Shown: in pieces, positions 1-6,114 of the stretch | Layout of the letters: every line of letters starts with the position of its first letter | How positions within the stretch are numbered: position 1 is the stretch's first letter | Origin: an uncultured Clostridia bacterium | GTDB lineage: Bacteria > Bacillota > Clostridia > Oscillospirales > Ruminococcaceae | Direction of reading: 5' to 3' | DNA: 6,786 nt | Assembly (NCBI GenBank): GCA_937906945.1 | Contig: CALCUE010000050.1 | Span: forward strand, 1-6,786 | Position numbers and translations under genes: made by a program | Notes under the pieces: generated by a model | The model's database searches: none | What the model was told of the DNA's origin: nothing | The model's input: the letters and a program-made list of their open reading frames with translations, nothing else

Positions 1-15
1 CGCGCCGAGCGCTTC

Positions 16-38
16 GCGCTTCCTTTAACAAGGGGCGC
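16..38. repeat. Imperfect hairpin at left edge
   Basis: Two arms (16-25 and 30-38) pair around a four-base loop with one G-T pair and one bulged T. No long T-run follows on the plus strand. It could be the remains of a terminator for a gene left of the window, or a small palindromic repeat. No coding sequence can be supported in the first 142 bases. Confidence 0.3.
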
Positions 39-81
39 AAGATTGCTCCTCATTTACCAAAATCAAGGCGGAAAGCCCCTC

Positions 82-110
82 TTGCGGAACCGTCGTTTCG
101 AGAGTATAAT
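82..110 (+). promoter_or_regulatory. Sigma-A-type promoter of tmcAL
   Basis: A perfect -10 box TATAAT (105-110) sits 17 bases after TTGCGG (82-87), which matches the TTG core of the -35 consensus. The start of transcription should fall near 117, giving a leader of about 26 bases before the tmcAL start codon. Confidence 0.65.
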
Positions 111-131
111 ACCTTTAGAAAACCGCTTTTT

Positions 132-137
132 GGAGGG
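132..137 (+). promoter_or_regulatory. RBS of tmcAL
   Basis: GGAGGG ends five bases before the ATG at 143. This strong Shine-Dalgarno sequence fixes the start of tmcAL and argues against the overlapping upstream frame. Confidence 0.8.
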
Positions 138-142
138 ATTTT

Positions 143-1342
143 ATGAAGATCGCCGGGATCATCGCCGAATACGACCCGTTCCACAACGGACACGCCTACC
201 AGATCGCCAAAACCAAAGCCGCCGGCGCCGACGGCGTCGTCGTCGCTCTCGGCGGCGAGTTCACCCAGCGGGGCGAACCGGCCTGGTGCTCAAAAGAACT
301 GCGAACAAAAGCCGCCCTTTCCTGCGGCGCCGACCTCGTGCTCGAAATCCCCCAACCTTTCGCCGTCGGCACGGCGGAACGCTTCGCCAAAGGCGGCGTT
401 TCCGTTCTGGATTCCCTCGGCTGTGTTTCCGTGCTCAGCTTTGGAAGCGAGTGCGGCGACGCCGACGCCATTCGCCGTTTTTCCGAATTTTTGAGCACGG
501 CGGAATTTTTTGACGCCGTGCGAACGGAATTGGAAACCGGCGTTTCCATGCCCGTTGCCCGGGAAAAAGCCGTTTCCGCCCTGGCGCCGGAATTTCTTCC
601 GCTGATGGAAAACCCCAACGACCGGTTGGCCGCCGAATACGCCAAAGCCCTTCGGCAGCGGAATTCCTCCATGGAACTTTTCGCTGTCCGCCGCTTCGGC
701 GCCGGACATAACGAGGAAGTCGCTTTGCGAAGCGGCATCGCCTCGGCAAGCTACCTGCGCGGTTTCACCAACCCGGAGGAAATTTTCCCCTACGTCCCGA
801 AGGCCACCCACGACCTTCTGTTCCGTGCCTGGCAGGAACGCAAAATCCCCGCCGACGAGCGCCGCTATGAGATCCTGGCGCTGGCTCTTCTGCGGACGTT
901 GCCGGAGGAGGCGTTCCGAAATGCCCCCGGCGGAATGGAGGAAGGCTTTTACCATAGGGTCTATGACGCCGCCAAAAAAGCCCGAAGCCTTACGGAACTT
1001 TATGAATTCATCAAGACCAAGCGCTACCCCATGACAAGAGTGCGCCGCACCGTCGCCGGGGTGCTTTTAGGTCTCGACGAAACCGTTCTGAAAAACGCCG
1101 AAGTGCCCTATCTTCACGTTCTCGGCATGAACGAGACCGGCGCCGCCATCCTTCGCGAAGCCAAAAACACGGCGACGCTGCCGATCTCCGCTTCGCTTTC
1201 GGAACTTTCCACCGTGCCCGGCGGAAAAGTTTTCGCCGATTGGGAAAGCCGTGCCGAGGACCTTTGGCAGCTTCTGGTGTCCTGTCCGGAAAGCGCCGGC
1301 ACCGCCTATACCCGAAAACTCATCACCACGGGAAAACTCTGA
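143..1342 (+). CDS. tmcAL: tRNA(Met) cytidine acetate ligase TmcAL
   Basis: The 399-residue product matches the TmcAL (YlbM) family in length and in its N-terminal signature. TmcAL activates acetate with ATP to acetyl-AMP and transfers the acetyl group to the wobble cytidine (C34) of elongator tRNA-Met, making ac4C in the cytoplasm. Visible evidence is the nucleotidyltransferase HxGH motif in EYDPFHNGH (H14, H17), the family motif QRGEPA (residues 42-47), and the following SKELRTKAAL, GADLVLEIP and FGSECGD stretches, which resemble B. subtilis YlbM in order and spacing. One difference is ALGGEF where YlbM has VMSGHF. The start is supported by GGAGGG five bases upstream. The gene has its own promoter. 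No terminator is visible after the stop, so read-through into ackA, 105 bases downstream, is possible. The family assignment is strong; the activity is inferred from homologues. Confidence 0.93.
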   Translation: MKIAGIIAEYDPFHNGHAYQIAKTKAAGADGVVVALGGEFTQRGEPAWCSKELRTKAALSCGADLVLEIPQPFAVGTAERFAKGGVSVLDSLGCVSVLSFGSECGDADAIRRFSEFLSTAEFFDAVRTELETGVSMPVAREKAVSALAPEFLPLMENPNDRLAAEYAKALRQRNSSMELFAVRRFGAGHNEEVALRSGIASASYLRGFTNPEEIFPYVPKATHDLLFRAWQERKIPADERRYEILALALLRTLPEEAFRNAPGGMEEGFYHRVYDAAKKARSLTELYEFIKTKRYPMTRVRRTVAGVLLGLDETVLKNAEVPYLHVLGMNETGAAILREAKNTATLPISASLSELSTVPGGKVFADWESRAEDLWQLLVSCPESAGTAYTRKLITTGKL

Positions 1343-1363
1343 ACATTTTTTAACGGGTTTCCC

Positions 1364-1392
1364 TTGCAATTTTCTTTCTGATGTAATATTAT
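1364..1392 (+). promoter_or_regulatory. Promoter of ackA
   Basis: TTGCAA (1364-1369) lies 17 bases upstream of TATTAT (1387-1392), giving five of six consensus matches at the -10 box and four of six at the -35 box. The surrounding 1343-1447 gap is clearly AT-rich compared with its neighbours. The predicted transcript starts near 1399, with a leader of about 50 bases in which I see no stable hairpin. Confidence 0.6.
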
Positions 1393-1433
1393 AAAATAGT
1401 ACCTTAATGGTCTATCAACTCGGAATAATTCTT

Positions 1434-1438
1434 GGAGG
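1434..1438 (+). promoter_or_regulatory. RBS of ackA
   Basis: GGAGG with a nine-base spacer to the ATG at 1448. It supports that ATG as the start, which also puts the catalytic Asn at residue 7 as in other acetate kinases. Confidence 0.8.
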
Positions 1439-1447
1439 TCGTAACAA

Positions 1448-2650
1448 ATGAAAGTACTTGTTATCAACGCAGGCAGCTCTTCCCTTAAGTACCAGCTCAT
1501 CGAGATGGACACCGAAGAAGTCGTTGCCAAAGGTCTTTGCGAAAGAATCGGCATCGGCGGCCACATCAGCCACAAAACCGCCGCCGGCTACAAAACCGAA
1601 TACGACGTAAACTTCCCCACCCATAAAGAGGCTTTTGAAGAGCTTGTCAAGCTCCTCACCACCGGCGAAAACAAAGTCGTCGCCGACATCAAAGAGATCA
1701 AAGCCATCGGTCACCGTGTTCTCCACGGCTCCGAAAAATACAAAGCTTCCACCGTCATCACCGATGAGGTCATCGAGGATATCGGCGTGAAATTCAAAGA
1801 CCTCGGCCCGCTCCATAACCCGCCGCAAGCCGTCGCCATGAAAGCCTGCCAGGAAGTTTTCGGCAAAGAGACCCCCATGGTCGCCGTCTTCGACACTTCC
1901 TTCCATCAGACCATGCCGCCCAAAGCCTATATGTTCGGCGTACCGTACGAGTATTATGAGAAATACTCCATCCGCCGCTATGGCTTCCACGGAACTTCTC
2001 ACCGCTACATCACCAAGAGATATTTTGAGATCACCGGCAAAGACCCGGAAGGCACCAAGCTCATCATCTGCCACCTCGGCAACGGCTCCAGCCTTTCCGC
2101 CGTCAAAGACGGCAAAGTCGTCGATACCTCCATGGGTCTTACCCCTCTTGACGGTTTCGTCATGGGCACCCGCTGCGGCGGCATCGATCCTTCCGTCGTC
2201 ACCTACATCATGGACAAAGAGGGCTTCACTCCCGAACAGATGTCCAACCTCATGAATAAAAAATCCGGCTTCCTCGGCATTTCCGGCATCTCCAGCGACT
2301 GCCGTGACCTGGAACAGGCCGCCGGCGAAGGTAACGAAAGAGCCCAGCTCGCTCTCGATATGTTCACCTACCAGATCAAGAAGATCGCCGGCGGTTACGC
2401 CGCCGCCATGGGTGGCGTTGACGCCATCATCTTCACCGGCGGTATCGGTGAGAACTCCGCCAAAGAGCGCGGCGAGATCTGCTCCAACATGGAATACCTC
2501 GGCCTTTCCATCGGCGAAGAGCTGAACAACAACGCCAGCCGCAAAGAAGCCAAATTCTCCACCGGCGATTCCAAAGTTGAAGCCTGGGTCATCCCGACCA
2601 ACGAAGAGATCATGATCGCCAAAGACACCGTCGAAAAAGTTTTCGGCTGA
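1448..2650 (+). CDS. ackA: Acetate kinase AckA
   Basis: This 400-residue protein has the usual length of acetate kinase (ASKHA fold). It interconverts acetyl phosphate + ADP and acetate + ATP, the ATP-yielding last step of acetate fermentation in the cytoplasm. The key residues known from the Methanosarcina enzyme are present at nearly the same positions: N7 in NAGSSSLKYQ, R90 in GHRVLHG, H123, D149 in DTSFHQTMP, H181 in RRYGFHGTSH, H209 in CHLGNGSSL, R242 in GTRCGGIDP, and E387 in TNEEIMIAKDT. The ADP-binding loop FTGGIGENS (329-337) is intact. Phosphotransacetylase, its usual partner, is not in the window. Pairing with tmcAL recalls the gene order seen in other Clostridia. It has its own promoter and RBS and ends at a strong terminator, so it may be transcribed alone or with tmcAL. 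Codons look like those of a well-expressed gene. Confidence 0.97.
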   Translation: MKVLVINAGSSSLKYQLIEMDTEEVVAKGLCERIGIGGHISHKTAAGYKTEYDVNFPTHKEAFEELVKLLTTGENKVVADIKEIKAIGHRVLHGSEKYKASTVITDEVIEDIGVKFKDLGPLHNPPQAVAMKACQEVFGKETPMVAVFDTSFHQTMPPKAYMFGVPYEYYEKYSIRRYGFHGTSHRYITKRYFEITGKDPEGTKLIICHLGNGSSLSAVKDGKVVDTSMGLTPLDGFVMGTRCGGIDPSVVTYIMDKEGFTPEQMSNLMNKKSGFLGISGISSDCRDLEQAAGEGNERAQLALDMFTYQIKKIAGGYAAAMGGVDAIIFTGGIGENSAKERGEICSNMEYLGLSIGEELNNNASRKEAKFSTGDSKVEAWVIPTNEEIMIAKDTVEKVFG

Positions 2651-2663
2651 GTTTCATAAAAAG

Positions 2664-2694
2664 AAAAAAGGCATCCGTCAGGATGCCTTTTTTT
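2664..2694. terminator. Bidirectional terminator between ackA and the sensor gene
   Basis: A 13-base perfect stem (2664-2676 with 2681-2693) has a four-base GTCA loop, a GC-rich core GGCATCC, six A on one side and seven T (2688-2694) on the other. It lies 13 bases after the ackA stop and 39 bases past the stop of the convergent sensor gene, so it can end transcription from both sides. Confidence 0.92.
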
Positions 2695-2733
2695 ATTGCT
2701 AAAAATTCCGGAAAGCGGCGTTTTTTGCCCCGC

Positions 2734-5532
2734 TCAGAAATTTTTGCGGATGGTCAGAATGTTGTGTCCGCTTTCATATTTATAGCGCACGTCGTCCATG
2801 GTCTTTTTGACCATATAGATGCCAAGGCCGCCGATCTCCCGCTGATCGGCCGGAATGGTGATATCCGGGTCCTCATAGCGCAGGGGGTTATACGGAATTC
2901 CGGCGTCCTCGAAGCGGACATAGACGTGGTCCTCCTTGATGATAAGCCGGACGGTGGCTTCGCCCTTCTTGTTCGGGTAGCCGTATTTGACGATATTGCT
3001 GTAAATCTCGTCGATGGCGATGTTGATCTGAATGAGGGATTTCATCGGGAAGTCGATCTTTTCCAGTTCGCCCTCGACGAACTCGGTGATGGCCGGGATA
3101 TCGTCGATGGAGCACTCGGCGAAGGTCATGGACGGTGCCGGCGGCGTACCGATAAAGCGAAGGGCGACCATGGTGATGTCATCGAACTGCGGCGCCTCGC
3201 CGACGAACTCATCGACTTTCGCTTTGACGAAGCGGCAAAGCTCCTCCATGGTCTCGAACTCGTGGTCGTTGATGGCGGCCAGAAGCCGTTCCTCACCGAA
3301 AAGCTCGGTGTTGGCGTTGGTGGCTTCGGTGACGCCGTCGGTATAGAGATAGACGATGTCGCCGGGTTCCAGCGAAAGCTCCTGCGTCCGGTAGGGGAAG
3401 CCCTCCATCCCGGCCAGAACGAAACCGGCTCTGGCGCGGAGATACTCGAATTTTCCGTCCTTGTGACGGACCAGCGGCGGATTGTGACCGGCGTTGACGA
3501 ACTGCACAAGGCCGTTGGTCAGATCGACGTCGCCCTGCCAGGCGGTGACGAACATCCCGGCGTCGTTGCCCTCACAAAGAGCCTCGTTGCCGTGGGTAAA
3601 GACCTCGTTGATGGGAGCACCGCTTTCGGTCAGGCTCTTGAGCTCGGTTTTCGCCCGCATCATGAACATGGCGGCGGGAATTCCCTTGCCGGAAACGTCG
3701 GCGATGAGGAAATGCAGCGTGTCGTTGCCGGTCATATAAAAGTCATAGAAGTCGCCGCCGACCTCTTTGGCCGGGTTCATGCTGGCGAAAATGTCGAAAT
3801 CCTTCCGCTTCGGGAACGCCGGGAAGACGTTGGGCAAAGCGGAAGCCTGAATGTTTTTGGCGAATTCCAGTTCGGCGTCGATGCGGGCGGAAGCCTCCGC
3901 GATATAGCGTTTCAGCGTATCGACGGTGGAATTGATGTCATCGGAAAGAGAGGCGAATTCCTGGTTGGAACGGACGTTGACCACTTCGTCCAGGTTGCCG
4001 TCGGTGATCCGGGCCAGCGAGGCGTTGATGTCCTGGATCTGGTTGACGACGACCTTTTTGATCAGCATATAGATGAGACCGAAGAGCACCGCGAAGACCA
4101 GGATCTCCATGAAGGAGTTGACGTAAAGGGCGACGTTCCGGGTCTTGAGGGCTTCCTCCTCGGGCAGAACGGAAACAATGGTATAACCTTCGGCTTTCCG
4201 GTAGCAGCAGACGGAGGGCGTGCCGTTGAAGCTGGCGGGGAAGATCGTTTCCTCTCCGTCTTTTTTCGCGGCGTTGAATTCTCCCACCAAAAGCTGGGCG
4301 ACAACGCCTTCCGGGGCGCTGACGCAGACGTCGCTTTCGTCCAGAAGGAAGATGAAGCCCGTCTCTCCCACGTGGCGGTTTTTGGTGATGCCGCTGATTT
4401 GGGTGGCGATCTCTTTCTGGAACTGCTCGGCGTCATAGCCGACCTGAATAAAGCCGAAATCCGTTTTAACGCCGCCGTATTTCCGGTAGGTCCCGGCGTC
4501 ATAGGAGATGGGGCCGTATTCCTGGGCGTAGGCCTTTGTGTCGCCCAGAAGGCAGAGAAAAGCGGCGGACTGTTCGCCGGAATTCATGTCGAAGCCGAGG
4601 AACTCGGGCACGGTGCTTTCATAAATTTTCCCGTCTTTGCCGATGGCGCTGATTTCGGAAAAACCGTATTTTTCGACGATGGTCGAAAAATCGCTGCCGG
4701 CGGCGTAATCGTCGGCGGCCTGATAAGCCAGCTGAATAAGGTTCCCGTCGGAGGCGTCGGTGATGTCCGCCGCCGTCTCGTCAAGGGCCATGGTCAAAAG
4801 GGTGTTTTCCTGACTTTTCGCCAGTTCGTCCTGCAGACGGAACACGAAGAAGGACGTGACCACGAAAGCCAGAACGACGGTGACGAACAGCCAGTTCTGA
4901 ATGGTCCGGGAGATGTGCGTTTCGTGCTGCTGTTTTTTCGCGATCTTAAAATCGGCGGCGACCAATTCACAAAACAGCGCCGCCAGCATGACGGAAAGTC
5001 CGTTGGCGATGAGCATCGGAAGGGTGCAGGCTTCCACGACGGACATGGCCTTTTCCGGGGTGGCCATATTGGTGATGAAAACCATCGTGAGGTGGAAGAC
5101 CTCCATGACGACGCCGATGGCGAGGGAGATCAGCACGCCGGGCTTTTTGTCCTCAAACATATATTTCCGCAGAAGAGCGGCGTAGATGCCGGCGATAATG
5201 GTGGAAACGCTGCAGGCGACCCGGGTGAAGGTGCCGACGCCCCAGGCGACGGCGACCCAACGCTCGATGCCGCCAATCAGACCGGCCAGAATTCCGGCCG
5301 GCGCGCCGAAGAGCAGACCGGAGGTCAGAACAGCGGCGTCCCGGCAGTTGACCTGCGCGCCGTTCATCGGAATGCCCCATTCGGTACCGACAATGGCCAA
5401 AACGCCGAACACAACGCCGTAAATGATCTGTTTTACGATTTTATTGAGTTTTCCGAAGGCCGTTTTTCTGTCCAGAAGCATCAAAAGAACGGCGGCGATC
5501 ACCGGAAGCAGCGCCGCGATGGAAAGTTTCAC
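2734..5532 (-). CDS. Membrane sensor SpoIIE-family PP2C phosphatase with fused RsbW-like ATPase
   Basis: The 932-residue protein appears to be a membrane signalling protein. Residues 4-192 hold about five or six hydrophobic segments with NCRDAAVLTSGLLFGAPAG, typical of the 5TMR_LYT region. A helix follows at 213-231, then an outside domain at about 235-465 with Cache-like strands (ISAIGKDGKIYES, GETGFIFLLDES), and a further helix at 474-492. HAMP is at about 493-550, then a coiled linker. The PP2C/SpoIIE domain (about 580-795) keeps metal-binding aspartates in GGDFYDFY (D594), ADVSGKG (D612), YTDGVTEA (D732) and FDDITMV (D784, D785). The C-terminal HATPase (about 805-932) has the N-box IDEIYSNIVKYGYP (E842, N846), EDAGIP (D876) and GGLGIYMVKK (901-910). 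Likely role: sense an outside signal and dephosphorylate, and perhaps phosphorylate, a STAS-type antagonist. Target and ligand are unknown. The GTG start lacks a well-placed RBS. Leu TTA/CTA and Ser TCA codons are entirely absent. Confidence 0.92.
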   Translation of the reverse strand: MKLSIAALLPVIAAVLLMLLDRKTAFGKLNKIVKQIIYGVVFGVLAIVGTEWGIPMNGAQVNCRDAAVLTSGLLFGAPAGILAGLIGGIERWVAVAWGVGTFTRVACSVSTIIAGIYAALLRKYMFEDKKPGVLISLAIGVVMEVFHLTMVFITNMATPEKAMSVVEACTLPMLIANGLSVMLAALFCELVAADFKIAKKQQHETHISRTIQNWLFVTVVLAFVVTSFFVFRLQDELAKSQENTLLTMALDETAADITDASDGNLIQLAYQAADDYAAGSDFSTIVEKYGFSEISAIGKDGKIYESTVPEFLGFDMNSGEQSAAFLCLLGDTKAYAQEYGPISYDAGTYRKYGGVKTDFGFIQVGYDAEQFQKEIATQISGITKNRHVGETGFIFLLDESDVCVSAPEGVVAQLLVGEFNAAKKDGEETIFPASFNGTPSVCCYRKAEGYTIVSVLPEEEALKTRNVALYVNSFMEILVFAVLFGLIYMLIKKVVVNQIQDINASLARITDGNLDEVVNVRSNQEFASLSDDINSTVDTLKRYIAEASARIDAELEFAKNIQASALPNVFPAFPKRKDFDIFASMNPAKEVGGDFYDFYMTGNDTLHFLIADVSGKGIPAAMFMMRAKTELKSLTESGAPINEVFTHGNEALCEGNDAGMFVTAWQGDVDLTNGLVQFVNAGHNPPLVRHKDGKFEYLRARAGFVLAGMEGFPYRTQELSLEPGDIVYLYTDGVTEATNANTELFGEERLLAAINDHEFETMEELCRFVKAKVDEFVGEAPQFDDITMVALRFIGTPPAPSMTFAECSIDDIPAITEFVEGELEKIDFPMKSLIQINIAIDEIYSNIVKYGYPNKKGEATVRLIIKEDHVYVRFEDAGIPYNPLRYEDPDITIPADQREIGGLGIYMVKKTMDDVRYKYESGHNILTIRKNF

Positions 5533-5564
5533 GTATGAATTCGTGGGAAAGCCCCCTTTTTCAT
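5529..5564 (-). other. Possible 11-codon leader ORF overlapping the sensor gene start
   Basis: An ATG at 5564 opens MKKGAFPRIHT and stops with TGA at 5529-5531, overlapping the GTG start of the sensor gene in the four-base pattern GTGA. A G-rich run (5552-5556, preceded by A) lies inside this small ORF, 19 bases from the GTG. The ATG would be about 7 bases from the predicted transcript start and has no RBS of its own. Translational coupling is possible, but chance is equally plausible. Confidence 0.2.
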
Positions 5565-5577
5565 AATCTTGATCTTT

Positions 5578-5606
5578 ATTATAATCTTTTTTGGGGACCT
5601 CGGCAA
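5578..5606 (-). promoter_or_regulatory. Promoter of the sensor phosphatase gene
   Basis: On the minus strand TTGCCG (5606-5601) is followed after 17 bases by a perfect TATAAT (5583-5578). The -35 box matches at four of six positions. It points at the GTG start 46 bases away and lies downstream of the two terminators that close the tRNA operon, so the sensor gene appears to have its own transcript. Confidence 0.65.
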
Positions 5607-5653
5607 CCGTTTTCCGTGATTTTTGTGAAAAGCGCCGCTAACCGCGGCAAGGA

Positions 5654-5684
5654 AAAAGCCCTCCCTGTGTAAGGGAGGGCTTTT
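5654..5684. terminator. Second hairpin terminator, 13-bp stem
   Basis: A perfect 13-base stem (5654-5666 with 5672-5684) carries a GC-rich core GCCCTCCCT, a five-base loop, and A/T flanks giving five T on the minus strand and four on the plus strand. It lies just after the first terminator in the direction of the tRNA operon and would back it up, insulating the sensor gene. The same shape occurs as a dispersed palindrome in some GC-rich Clostridia, so it may also be a repeat element. A small extra GC hairpin (5634-5648) lies beside it. Confidence 0.75.
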
Positions 5685-5688
5685 ATGT

Positions 5689-5724
5689 AAAAAAACGGAC
5701 TTTGCCATTGGCAAAGTCCGTTTT
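5689..5724 (-). terminator. Rho-independent terminator of the tRNA operon
   Basis: Arms at 5709-5724 and 5692-5707 are perfect complements over 16 bases around one central base (in practice a 15-bp stem with a three-base loop). They are followed on the minus strand by seven T (5695-5689, the first four belonging to the stem). The stem begins at the encoded CCA end of tRNA-Gln. One arm repeats 11 bases of the tRNA-Gln anticodon arm. Confidence 0.93.
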
Positions 5725-5799
5725 GGTTGGGCTGGCGGGATTCGGACCCACGGGATGACGGAGTCAAAGTCCGTTGCCTTACCGCTTGGCTACTCCCCA
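5724..5799 (-). tRNA. tRNA-Gln(TTG), structurally irregular
   Basis: The anticodon TTG (5767-5765) sits in loop CTTTGAC on a perfect five-pair stem ACGGA/TCCGT, and the D-arm GCC/GGC is the usual Gln form. CCA is encoded after discriminator A. Three things are odd. In the acceptor stem TGGGGAG meets CAGCCCA, so pairs 5:68 (G-G) and 6:67 (A-A) fail. The T-loop reads TCCGAAT, with C at the normally invariant position 55. The variable region has six bases, making 76 in all where 75 is usual. It may be a decaying or hybrid gene, or contain sequence errors. Last gene of the four-tRNA operon, 19 bases after tRNA-His. Confidence 0.82.
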
Positions 5800-5818
5800 A
5801 TATTATATTTTGAAAAAG

Positions 5819-5896
5819 TGGGGTGGGATATCAGATTCGAACTGATGACCTCCAGTGCCACAAACTGGCGCCCTAACCAACTAGGCCAATCCCACC
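5819..5896 (-). tRNA. tRNA-His(GTG)
   Basis: The acceptor stem GTGGGAT/ATCCCAC, anticodon stem CCAGT/ACTGG and T-stem ATCAG/CTGAT all pair perfectly. The anticodon is GTG (5861-5859) in loop TTGTGGC. The His hallmark is encoded: an extra G at position -1 (5896) opposite discriminator C73. CCA is encoded. Nine bases separate it from tRNA-Arg. This is the cleanest tRNA of the cluster. Confidence 0.96.
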
Positions 5897-5905
5897 ATAT
5901 AAAAC

Positions 5906-5982
<77 letters not shown>

Positions 5983-5987
5983 GTATA

Positions 5988-6061
5988 TGGAGCGGGTGAT
6001 GGGAATCGAACCCACGCGACCAGCTTGGAAGGCTGGGATTCTACCATTGAACTACACCCGC
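5988..6061 (-). tRNA. tRNA-Gly(TCC)
   Basis: First gene of the operon. The acceptor stem GCGGGTG/CACCCGC and anticodon stem CCAGC/GCTGG are perfect. The anticodon is TCC (6029-6027) in loop CTTCCAA. T-loop TTCGATT is normal, with discriminator T and encoded CCA. D-stem and T-stem each have one G-T pair. Length is 74 bases with CCA, and only five bases separate it from tRNA-Arg. Confidence 0.96.
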
Positions 6062-6067
6062 ATATCG

Positions 6068-6098
6068 CAACGGACATTATTATAACCAATGTCCGTTG
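6068..6098. promoter_or_regulatory. Perfect palindrome around the tRNA operon -10 box
   Basis: CAACGGACATT (6068-6078) and AATGTCCGTTG (6088-6098) are exact inverse complements over 11 bases, separated by nine. The nine-base centre holds the whole -10 box; one arm lies in the spacer and the other covers the expected transcript start. No T-run directly follows on either strand, so it is not a canonical terminator for clpC. It could be an operator for a dimeric regulator, or an mRNA 3'-end hairpin for clpC. Confidence 0.55.
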
Positions 6099-6107
6099 AA
6101 ATGTCAA
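6079..6107 (-). promoter_or_regulatory. Perfect-consensus promoter of the tRNA operon
   Basis: TTGACA (6107-6102), a 17-base spacer and TATAAT (6084-6079) match the vegetative consensus at all twelve positions with ideal spacing. The transcript should start around 6071-6075, about ten to fourteen bases before tRNA-Gly. The -35 box starts only seven bases after the clpC stop codon. Such strength fits a stable-RNA operon. Confidence 0.93.
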
Positions 6108-6114
6108 TACTTTT

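Noticed and set aside
1..53. Minus-strand frame from ATG at 53 open to the window edge
   Set aside because: Only 17 codons are visible, there is no RBS, and it reads through the hairpin at 16-38.
3..146. Frame open from the left edge that ends TGA in an ATGA overlap with tmcAL
   Set aside because: It could be the tail of an upstream gene, but it runs through a perfect TATAAT promoter and a hairpin, and I recognise nothing in the peptide.
43..513. Arginine-rich 156-codon frame overlapping the start of tmcAL
   Set aside because: Low-complexity Arg runs typical of a shifted frame in GC-rich DNA; it overlaps the promoter, RBS and first third of tmcAL.
2683..5538. 951-codon open frame on the plus strand opposite the sensor gene
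   Set aside because: It is codon-aligned with a gene full of recognised catalytic motifs, its translation has no recognisable domain and is rich in G, D and V as expected for a mirror of GC-rich codons, and it starts inside the ackA terminator.
5529..5800. Minus-strand frames of 61 and 73 codons between the tRNAs and the sensor gene
   Set aside because: They run through tRNA-Gln and/or the terminators, and their peptides are unrecognisable.
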